Source: Cryptomeria japonica (lineage: Eukaryota > Streptophyta > Pinopsida > Cupressales > Cupressaceae). Taken from it: 64,000 bases of DNA. The notes below the pieces were generated by a model. The model had not been told where the DNA came from, made no database searches, and saw nothing but the letters and a program-made list of their open reading frames with translations. Position numbers and translations under genes: made by a program. Positions 55,766 to 64,000 of the stretch are shown here, piece after piece (the first letter of the stretch is position 1; each line of letters begins with the position of its first letter). Location: the NCBI RefSeq assembly GCF_030272615.1, contig NC_081412.1, forward strand, positions 479,229,157-479,293,156, read 5' to 3'.

Positions 55766-56464
55766 CTTGGTTATAAGAATTTGCTAGGAAAGTTTGCACT
55801 TCCGGACAAAGTTCATCTTGGCTAACCATGTCAAGATTTTGGCTTTGATCTTAATTGGTAGGTTTCCCACTTTGTGTATGATCTTGCGTGGGATCTTCAT
55901 ATAGGACCAATGTCTAGCATGCCATATTGTTGTTCAACCATCTTTTTCTTTTGGGATTGAGTTGCGACCATACACGATATTTGTTATGAAAGGACTTAAG
56001 AAATTTGTGATGAAAGGACTTAGAAAATTTGAGGATGATTGATGGAGGAGGTATGGTTTTAGAAGAAACTTGATGACTAGGTTGTCTTTGGTATGAACAT
56101 GAAGGATCGATTCGAATGGCAAGTTGTATGAAGGGATACGACCACCTTGATTTGGACGATAGTTGGTGTTTCAAAGGACAAACTTGAATGTTGATGGAGA
56201 GGACGGACTCTTAGCTTCTCTCTTCGGCTTATGAAATATGGGATGGACAGAGCTTTGATGCAATTTTGGACTTGGTGTGGGTAATGACTTGGACAATTGT
56301 TTGTGTCTTAACAAATGTTTTTGCAAAGTGTTTGGGGATAGTGACGTGTTTTTAGTCTTTTCTTGGCAAGTATGTATCAAACAAAGCAAACACAATGATC
56401 AAATGCATATTATCTCAAAGACACTCATGCTCATATACAACATTCTTAAGGCTGACAAGGACAA

Positions 56465-57100
56465 TAGTCATTAGATCCCAATTGGTTTGTCAACTATGCT
56501 TACCTAGAGCGGACACTTAGATGCTTGACCCCACTGGCTCCCCTCCACGACACTCACTTCTCGAGGCATCCAAGCATCAATTCCCATGAAAACTCTTCAT
56601 GGCGAACTTTGTGTCTCTACTAAGGGCCATAAAAATATGGGCCGCTTCAGAGGTCCGACCTCCTGCACCAATGACTAGAAGGTTTTTGGCCACTATGAAC
56701 AAGGTGTTTAGTAAGTCTTCCCGTTAGGAGCTACCCTTCGAAGTTGCGCAAGTGCAATTGAGGCCTATAGCCCAATGAAGCACCAAGAACTTAGTAGTCA
56801 CGCAAGCATGATTGAGATCTCTAGGATCCTACTAAGCACCCAATGTGAGAGTGAACTCTCATATAGCCCCAACCATTAACCCTTTCATAGTCAATGGCCT
56901 ATTTATTATAGTGAGTTGGGAACCCCAGGTCCGGGTGTACTCACTTGGGTCGTTCCCCTCTTACCTTCTCAAAGAGCAAGTTGGGAGGGCAGGCCTGCTA
57001 GAGGTAAACACACAATCAAACAAGAAAAGGTTGGAGGGTTTGGATTTCTGATCGTCTAGTAAGACGAGAGCATACTTTCCTACCTTTACGCTTTTCTTAA
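56465..57100 (-). other. F leader block shared with element E
   Basis: This is the counterpart of 5757-6412 in E. Both elements keep the block near the middle of the leader, in the same orientation relative to their LTRs, though E has lost all pol. It carries a hairpin copy at 57052-57067 (ATCGTCTAGTAAGACG) with the AGAGCATACTTTCC neighbour. Confidence 0.8.
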
Positions 57101-57714
57101 AGACACATAAGACAATGGTTCATTCCATTTTAATTAAAATCTAGGTGCCTAGTTTAAATAAATGCACAAGATTTGGTTGAATCAGCTAGGCAACCTCCAA
57201 AACAACTTGATTAGTAGTTTTAAAAAAATGGAGTCTTCAACAAGCGTCCTACAAAACAATTTGATTAGTAGTTTGAAAAATGGAGTCTTCAACAAGCGTC
57301 CTGCAAAAGACAACAAAATGACAGAATATTAGTTTTTTTGATTTTTTGGGAATAAGTAGAAAAACATAAATAAATTTTTTTTTACTAATGACAAATGTGG
57401 ATTTGAAGAAAACTTTGATGAGTAAATGGGGTTTGACTAGGTTTTTTGCCACTTTCCAAGGGACAAGCAAGCAAAAAATGTGGATTTTGGAGGAGAGATG
57501 AAGGAATGGGAAAATTTGTCAAAGAGGGACAAAGAAGCAAAAGTTGGAGATGGATAATATGGGAAAAATTTGGAGGTGATTGGATGAAAGGGGAAGAAGT
57601 TGTGGAAAACCCTAAAAATAGAGAAATATGGGATTTAGGCTTCAAAAAGTGGATTTTTGGGATAAGGCCCCCAAGGAAGAAAATGTGGAAAATGGCAATG
57701 CGGAGAATCTGGTG

Positions 57715-57870
57715 AAGTTTGGAGGAAAATGGAGTCAAGATTGGAGGAAAATGGAGTCAAGATTTAACAGAGCAACCAGAAATCCTAGATTTAACAGAGC
57801 AAACAGAAACCTTGGATTTAACAAAGCAAACAGAAACCCTAGATTTAACAGAGCAGACAGCCTCACTTAA
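57715..57870 (-). repeat. Short tandem repeats in the F leader (27 bp and about 22 bp)
   Basis: Four units of GATTTAACAGAG, CAAACAGAAACCCTA (27 bp, about 57762-57868), preceded by two copies of GGAGGAAAATGGAGTCAAGAT. Because 27 is a multiple of three, the antisense frame shows a nine-residue repeat (DLTEQTETL), which I take as a by-product. Confidence 0.85.
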
Positions 57871-57904
57871 ACAGAATAAAAAAAAATGCCAAAGGTGTGG
57901 ATTT

Positions 57905-58262
57905 CTTATTGTCTAGATAGACAAGAGCATACTCTCCTACTTTCACACTTTCTTGTGGTTAGACAGATTATGATTAAATAGAATAGATAACACGAAATGA
58001 AAAGAAAATGCAGACTACTGTTAGCGCCTAACAAGTTTCAGACATATTAACAGAGCAGACAGTTGCACTAAATAGATAGAAAAGTGCCAAAAATCTGGAT
58101 TTCTGATTGTCTAGATAGACAAGAGCATACTCTCATATTTTCACACTTTCTTGCGGTCAGAGCATACAGTCGCGCTAAACAGAATAGAAAAGTGCCAAAG
58201 GTCCAGATTTCTGATTGTCTATATAGACAAGAGCATACTCTCCTACTTTCACACAGATTATA
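57905..58262 (-). promoter_or_regulatory. Three copies of the paired hairpin motif in the F leader
   Basis: On the plus strand TTGTCTAGATAGACAA (57909-57924 and 58107-58122) and TTGTCTATATAGACAA (58215-58230, a perfect palindrome) are each followed by AGAGCATACTCTC and preceded by GATTTCT. In the element's sense the order is GAGAGTATGCTCT, TTGTCTA-loop-TAGACAA, AGAAATCC, as in the single E copy. Flanks (AAAGTGCCAAA upstream, TTTCACAC downstream on the plus strand) repeat too, so the three arose by segment duplication at spacings near 198 and 108 bp. Confidence 0.75.
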
Positions 58263-58495
58263 AATAAATAGAATAGATAACAGAGTTGTCGTGCTGAAAT
58301 AGAAACAGAAACAAAAAATAAACAGAAACAGAAAAGTAAAAGAATAAGGAGGAGCTGTCGCGCAGAAATGTAGAGCCGCTATTCTGGAACCTGCATAAAA
58401 GATAATTTTTTTTTTTTTGCAACCGCGCTATTCTGGAACTTGCGTCTCACAACTCACAAATTTTTTTAAAAAAAAACATTAGTTCTTAGGGACGT

Positions 58496-58515
58496 GGGTC
58501 CCATCGGGCGTGCCA
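58496..58515 (-). other. Primer binding site of element F
   Basis: The minus strand reads TGGCACGCCCGATGGGACCC after a ttt spacer from the LTR end at 58519. It has the same spacer and site type as element E (two differences within 20 bases). Confidence 0.8.
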
Positions 58516-58518
58516 AAA

Positions 58519-59620
58519 TGAAGAGGGGAAAACAGATTAGAAGGTTAAATGATCAAAACATAACAAAATAAACCTGCAAAATGCTTAAATAGCATGAAAA
58601 GACCATTTTACCTTGCTATTTTACCTTCTCCTTCAGATTGAGCTTGATGAAGTGAAGGCGCCCCTTGATAATGCTCCACTTGATGTGCTCCTTTGATTGC
58701 TGGATGAGGATGGCTCTCCAATGATGTGCACAACATGAAAGGGATTTCAGGAAGATGATAAGGATGAAAATGATGAAGCTGGCAAGATGATTTCCTGGGC
58801 TCAAAAGGGCAGCATAAGCTTACTGGATTTCGAGATGTTCAAATGAAGGGATGGAGCCATTTTATTTATAGGAAGAGGAGAGAAAAACGGATGGCTAGGA
58901 TGGATTCGAGATGAAGGGCTAAGATTTACTTGTGAGTTCACACAAGGTCCAAGAGAGGGTGTGGAGACCAAGAAATATGCCTTAAAGGCATTTCGTATCT
59001 CCACACTCCACAAGGTGCATTAGAGGAATTAAAATTTTTCCAAAAAAGGATATCATGGGGATTGGAGGAATAAAAAAAGAATTAAAAATTCCTTGGGAGA
59101 GTGGATGCTTGAAGGAATATGAGATTTCGAAAATCTTACATTCACCTAGGAAAAGAGTATTTAAAAGCAAGGAGTTGACTTTGTGGCTAATCATGCTGAT
59201 TAGCCATTAACGATTCATTAAGAGGGGGATTAGAGGAAATGTTAGGTGGGATTAGGATAATTTGACTAGGAGAGAGAATGAGTGGAGGGAATAAAAAATT
59301 AGAAGAATAATGTTAAGTGAGTTTAGGGAGTTTCTAGAAGAATTTATTAGGTTAATGATGAATTAAGAAGATGATTTGTAGGAATCATGTAGGTTAATTA
59401 ATTAATTGAAATTAATTAGCTAAGAGGAAGATTTGTGAGGATTTGATTTTTTAGAAGAATAAAGAAAGAGATTGATTTATTAAATAAATCAATCACATGC
59501 TATAGTGACAATATTAATTATATTTAATTAATATTGAGGAGAATTTCAATTAGCATAATTAATTAATTAATTATGTGAGACATTAAAAATAATTAAAATA
59601 ATTATTTTTAAGTGTCTACA
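58519..59620 (-). repeat. Element F 5' LTR
   Basis: 1102 bp, partner of 45508-46609. TATAAATA on the minus strand (plus TATTTATA at 58863-58870) is the likely core promoter. The palindrome GATTGATTTATT-A-AATAAATCAATC is at 59470-59494. TSD CCTGC follows at 59621-59625. Confidence 0.95.
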
Positions 59621-59625
59621 CCTGC

Positions 59626-62452
59626 AAACAAAGACCATATGTGATGCTTCTGGGCAACCCTTGTTTCCAATAACCAAAGATTATGTTTCTAGGTTATTTG
59701 ACTTAGACATCACATATGACAAGCCAATTGACTCAGTTTGTTTGGACAATGAATACTATAGATTGGAAGATGTATATAAAGGGTGGAGGTTGCTAGTTCA
59801 TAGACCCAAAAGGGAGTACGAGCTCCAAATATTTGAAAGCAATGAGAAACCCTCGTTTGATGTAGACCTATTTACATAATACTTTAAGTGTACTTATTAC
59901 TCAATTTGCCATGTTTTGGGTATGGAGGCTAAACCTCTCATGGATATTGCACCAATGGTGTTGGCTACGAATATTCAGAAACTTGATGCTCGCCCTTTCA
60001 ACTATGTCTCATATATAGGAGATAGAATTGATCACAGTTTGGGGTTTATCAAGAACAATCTGAAAGAAATTTATTTTAAACATTATTCTTTGCTTATGCA
60101 CATGCTACTGTATTTTGGTCAAATAATGAGCTTGTGGACAAGTGACTTAAGAGTGATGGAATATGATAGTAATGGTATAAAAAATCCAGTATAGATGTGG
60201 ACACCTATATGGGATAGCAAATTCCCATGGGCTTGATACTTATATTTTGAAGAACACTTTGTTCAACCATTGCTTAAAATTTTAGGACACCCATGTCAAC
60301 ATACATTCACTTTGGAGATCAAAAAATTTCTTACACCAAAAGAATATGATGAAAGACAGATTGTAAATCATAACTTGGGGGATTGGTATGCTTTCAAGGA
60401 TTACACAAAGATAAAGACTTATGGATTCAAAGGTATTCATCTCTTGCTTCCTAGGATGGTGCCAAACAAGATTACCTATTTGGAAATTGTAAGTCAATTG
60501 GTTGCATCAAGTTTATGCACTTAGGCTCACATGGAAAACAATCTCTTATACCAGGAGCACTGTGTTTTGGAGAATTTACAATATTTTCGACCAAAGGATA
60601 TGATCTCATTGAGTCTAAGCTTTCCTATTATGGTTTATCACATGGAGAACCTCAGAAAAATTTTGATCCTGGAGGTTTCATCAGCCAAAGCTAAACAATC
60701 ACAAAGATTACACTCTTATGAGCATGTGTCATTGGAATAAGATGATCTTATTAGGAATGTGAATGAATTATCAGCCTTAGAGAAATTGGAGGCATATGAC
60801 AAGATTACCAAAGATGAAGAATGGAGAAGAAACCATAATTTTCCTAGTCGTGTCAATTTCTAGGACGTTCAGGATCCTATTGAATAAATAAAGAAAATGA
60901 TTGTTCACATGGATGAGGTGATTGAAGGAGTTCCATTCTACATTTTCACAAAAGGGTCCCAAGGACCTAAGCGAGATATTATTAGGGCTATGACCCCCCT
61001 CATGCAGTTGTCACCATAATTTACAACCAATTTGTATGATGATATTGAAGAAATGCCAGATAGAGACATAGGTCATACTCTGGGAACAATTCTAGATACT
61101 CATAAAGATAGGATGATTATAGAAGATCAACCTTAGATTGATGAAAATGATGATATGCGATAATTGGTTGGTAAAAAATTTATTGCAGATAATGAATTTA
61201 TCCATACCTATGAGTTTAGAACATTTTTGTACAATTACAAGGGGAAATTGCTAAGCCAAAGCGTAGATGCAATCACTACAAATAATGAGAATGATTTGCT
61301 ACAGAAGGTCCAGGATGATGTGGATAAAGAGATGAGTAATATGACCCCTGCAAGCGGAAGACAACTTCTATAGGAGGAAGGGATTGTTATCATTCCTGGA
61401 TGGGATATGAGTTCCTCAATAGTTTTTGATAGTTTTGTAAAAAAACAAAACACAAAGAAAAGGATGTTGCCTGAAGATGTGGATCGGATTTACTCTGGCC
61501 TAGGATTTGATCCTAATCAAAAGGCCTTATTACAATGGGCCCTATATCTGAAGGACAAGATGCCCACTCTTGTAGATACTGATAATTTTTTTGGTCGCAT
61601 ATTGGTATAGAGGGCTGGGGAAACAAACCCTTTGGTATCTACTGATCTGAATATAAATATTGTATAATTTAACAAGGCATAGATAAAACATCTTGTAAAG
61701 GAAAGGGGCACTTATAAAGCCAAATATGAAAGATTCAAAGAATTAAGATTACAAAGTGAAGAAAGGATAAAATCAATTGTTGAAAAAGGGGAATTCTCAT
61801 TTCAGCATGAGCAGGAAGTTGTCCAGGCATTAGAAGAAATAAATTATTAGAGATACACGAGAGAGAAGATCGAAAGGAAGATTAAGGAGAGAAATCAACA
61901 AGAAAATAAAATTATATACAATATGATGGCATAATTGGTCACCCACTGGTTTAATGAAATGATGTATTACTCTAATGATTATTGGAGTACATATGTAGGT
62001 ACTTTCAGAGCTCACAAATAACAAATCAAAATTGCAGATAGGATTAAAGAATAGGTCAATGAACTTAAGCTCAAAGATCCTACTCCTTTTGAAGACTCAA
62101 AGGGAATTAAGAGGTTTTCTCTAACCATCGGGAATACCTAGAGGAGCTCGTGGAAGATATAGACCTCCTAGATAAAGAAGATACAAAAAGTCTCCCTACT
62201 ATTCTCAATGGTGATGATAGTTCACTCATTCCACGTGAACAATGGAAGGAGACATTGACAAAAGAACTCCCCAAAGCATTAGAAGACATCAATGATGAAT
62301 AACAGGTGCTTGATAATATGAAGATCATTATGAACCAGATATACATGAAGGAGTACATCATGACATACTTTGTCTTGAATATTGAAACCTATAAGGAACA
62401 GGGTTATATTGAGAATTTAGGAGTTAATCTATTTTTATTAAAAGAAAATTAA
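59626..62452 (+). pseudogene. orfX, main part (unrecognised decayed ORF of about 1,070 codons in all)
   Basis: From 59626 to about 62110 a single reading frame can be followed through LFPITKDYVSRLFDLDITYD, YKGWRLLVHRPKREYELQIF, TSDLRVMEYDSNGIKNPV, KKFLTPKEYDERQIVNHNLG and MLPEDVDRIYSGLGFDPNQ. A charged helical stretch follows (about 61690-61920, ERFKELRLQSEERIKS), then a frameshift near 62110, and then EELVEDIDLLDKEDTKSLP to a stop at 62450-62452. By my count about 20 stops interrupt the main frame: 10 TAG, 9 TAA, 1 TGA. I recognise no catalytic motif, zinc finger or membrane segment. It could be an additional ORF of a large gypsy element, a gag-like ORF, or another transposon's protein. Confidence 0.6.
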
Positions 62453-63224
62453 AAGACTTGTAAGGCTAAGTAAGTCGTGTAGTTAAGTTGTGTTCTTTTA
62501 CCAAAATACATGTTTTTTCGGATTAATTGACTACTCCTTATAAAAAGGGGAGATCATTTATCTTTGATGATATCATGAAAAACTTCTATATACTTGCTAT
62601 CTATAAAATTTTGCCTTCTCTTTGTACTGTACATGAGATATTGTTGAATCCCTTTACTATTCTATGTGGCTTATATTTTGATTATAGTAATCAAAGGCTG
62701 CTCAAACATTTCTATACATTATGGTTATCTTATTATTTCAATTTACCATATCAAGGATATTGTGGATTGATCAAATAATTCTTTGTTTTTGGATGATTGT
62801 TGTGTTTGGTTCTTTTAAGGAAAGATTAAATACATGCAAAATAATCATTGTAATAGAGATAAATCATCAAGTATAACAAATTGAATAGTTGACAAACTCA
62901 TACTAGGTGTGAGATTAAAAATTATCTAATAAGGAAAACATTATTAGGAATCTACCTAACACTGTACCCAATAGAGGAAAGACACCGATCTCTTTTTAGA
63001 ACCTTAAAGCTCATTACATTCTATAACTGTTTTACTTTTTGTGTATATTTTACTTAGAAGGCCAAAAGAACATATCATACTATTGAAAAAATCTACTTTA
63101 TTTCATTCAAGATAAAACTACCTAGGTATTAGAAGAACCTAAAGAGTGGGGATTCAACAACCAAGTCTAGTTAATTCCATTAGTTGGCCTAAACTGATTG
63201 TTTAACTTAACCATATAATTTGGC
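62453..63224 (+). other. No gene seen between orfX and orfY
   Basis: AT-rich, frames shorter than 85 codons and without motifs. A purine tract AAAAAGGGGAGAT near 62540-62552 resembles an LTR-element PPT about 90 bp after the orfX stop, but no TG-starting LTR can be confirmed after it. Confidence 0.4.
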
Positions 63225-64000
63225 CTATTCTTAAAGTCTGACAAAAAACTGCAGTTTTGAGCTCCAACAAGAGGAACCTCCTTTAGTGGAACTAGTAGTA
63301 GGGGATACCAGACCGACACTCCATATATCCAAGAAAGATCTGAAATATACATTGCATGCCCCCTCTTTGTTGTTTAAACTATTTAGATACCTAAATATTT
63401 GTCTTGCAACCAGAAAACCAAACTCCCATATCACATTTTCTTTAGCTGGAAGGGATCCCAGACAATACATGAGCAAACAAACAAGCAATGGTCCAAACCG
63501 GAAGGGGTAATTCTTCTCTTTTGACATATTAATGTTTTCCAATAGAAATTACTTCAATAATTCACACAAGTCGAATGATTTGTCTTCCATCACAAGCATA
63601 TGTGCCATATACAGAACAATTGCCAAAGTTGCACCTTCCCTTTTCCTAAAATAGATCTTATAAGAAATATCATAGGTAACATACCTTACAATAGGATTGA
63701 TGTTCTTGTTGATAATTAATGCTTATTGATCACCCTTTACGCTAGTTAGGGTTTCCACTTCTCTGTTCTTTATCAACTTCTTAGCTAGAACATTTTCATT
63801 GTCGAACAAACCAATGATAACCGAGATAATATCCTTCATGATTGGATAGGTTTTATCCAACACGATGCTATCATTCTGCACATGACTAAGGATCACTCTA
63901 ATAACCTTCGCATCATCAAGCCAAGGGAATTCAGTCCACAGATTCAGTCCTTTATGTTCTAACTCTTGGATTCTCTATCGTTCTGCACTACTCAAATTGC
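63225..64000 (-). pseudogene. orfY, unrecognised decayed ORF running off the window edge
   Basis: On the minus strand one frame runs from the window edge (SSAERQRIQELEHKGLNLW, TEFPWLDDAKVIRVILSHV) through REGATLAIVLYMAHMLVMED and YPFRFGPLLVCLLMYCLGSL to a stop near 63231. It has only two interruptions (TAA at 63723-63725 and 63549-63551 on the complementary strand), both possible CAA-to-TAA changes. A hydrophobic stretch (LLVCLLMYCLGSL) could be a helix in a core or a membrane. I cannot name a family. It converges with orfX on the other strand. Confidence 0.45.

Larger units (their letters stand above)
55766..58495 (-). other. Long leader of element F
   Basis: 2.7 kb between the PBS and the gag start, with no coding motif. 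It holds, in the element's direction: three hairpin-motif copies (58250-57909), a 27-bp repeat (57760-57870), then the block shared with E (57100-56465), which contains the fourth hairpin copy and a GGTAAGC donor-like site (56503-56497). Frames on either strand here, such as 57446-57715 plus or 57385-57738 minus, overlap and show nothing recognisable. Confidence 0.75.
45508..59620 (-). mobile_element. Element F: nearly complete Tat-like Ty3/gypsy element
   Basis: A 14.1-kb minus-strand element with two 1102-bp LTRs, perfect TSD CCTGC (45503-45507 and 59621-59625), a PBS at 58515-58496, a 2.7-kb leader, gag, protease, RT, RNase H, a second RNase H and integrase, then a 3' region with a minisatellite and the PPT at 46610. 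The second RNase H between the first and integrase, the CHHC gag finger and the PBS type fit the plant Tat group. Damage is slight: isolated stops, frameshifts in gag (near 54245) and integrase (near 49255), and some catalytic changes. It is probably the youngest gypsy element here. Confidence 0.95.

Noticed and set aside
57446-57916. Plus-strand ORFs including a nine-residue DLTEQTETL repeat
   Set aside because: They come from a 27-bp tandem repeat in the F leader on the antisense strand, with no start context or conserved domain.
59626-62140. A variant genetic code in which TAA and TAG mean Gln, suggested by 19 TAA/TAG against one TGA in orfX
   Set aside because: Neighbouring elements have TGA stops and frameshifts too, and the pattern is explained by C-to-T decay of CAA and CAG codons. 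Retroelement content is that of a plant nuclear genome.

Overview
The window looks like intergenic, transposon-filled DNA from a large plant nuclear genome. A gymnosperm (conifer-like) source is my best guess. The reasons are the AT-rich sequence, the wall-to-wall nested LTR retrotransposons, CCGGT-rich Copia LTRs, initiator-tRNA-Met primer sites and old decayed Ty3/gypsy copies. I see no intact host gene, no tRNA or rRNA gene and no CRISPR array. Almost every coding trace is a retroelement gag/pol relic broken by stops and frameshifts.

Layout. (1) An old plus-strand gypsy element, G1, forms the background of the left two thirds. Its pieces are 387-2716 (protease, an extra RNase H, first part of RT), 12186-12231 (about 15 RT codons), 16731-17965 (rest of RT, RNase H, start of integrase) and 42191-43030 (rest of integrase). 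(2) Three insertions split G1. The first is a solo Copia LTR (A', 2717-12185), itself split by non-autonomous gypsy-type element E (3709-11913). The second is non-autonomous element H (12232-16730). The third is minus-strand non-autonomous element D (17966-42190, perfect TSD TAGAT). (3) D carries Copia A (18382-25368) in one LTR and Copia B (28984-40982) in the other. Copia C (37609-40640, perfect TSD GGTTG) sits inside the 3' LTR of B. (4) Right of G1 are a solo-LTR-like sequence (about 43772-44579) and a decayed ORF of about 1,070 codons, orfX (45112-45507 plus 59626-62452). A relatively young minus-strand Tat-like gypsy element, F (45508-59620, perfect TSD CCTGC), splits orfX. The reading frame of orfX is restored exactly if F and one TSD copy are removed. 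(5) The right edge holds another unrecognised decayed minus-strand ORF, orfY (63225-64000).

How the parts relate. F is the only nearly complete autonomous gypsy element: gag, protease, RT, RNase H, a second RNase H and integrase, damaged by a handful of stops and two frameshifts. E has no pol at all but shares with F the LTR termini, PBS, PPT type and about 650 bp of untranslated leader, so E looks like a parasite of F-type machinery. H and D share LTR termini and each keeps a different scrap of a gypsy polyprotein. Copia A, B and C are three families with the same domain order and the same PPT/LTR junction design.

The most interesting signals are: a paired hairpin motif in the shared E/F leader, present four times in F and once in E, whose arms differ by compensating changes; an inverted repeat that brackets the polypurine tract in the three Copia families; the large unrecognised orfX; and a 3' minisatellite in F that shows a nascent dimeric higher-order repeat.
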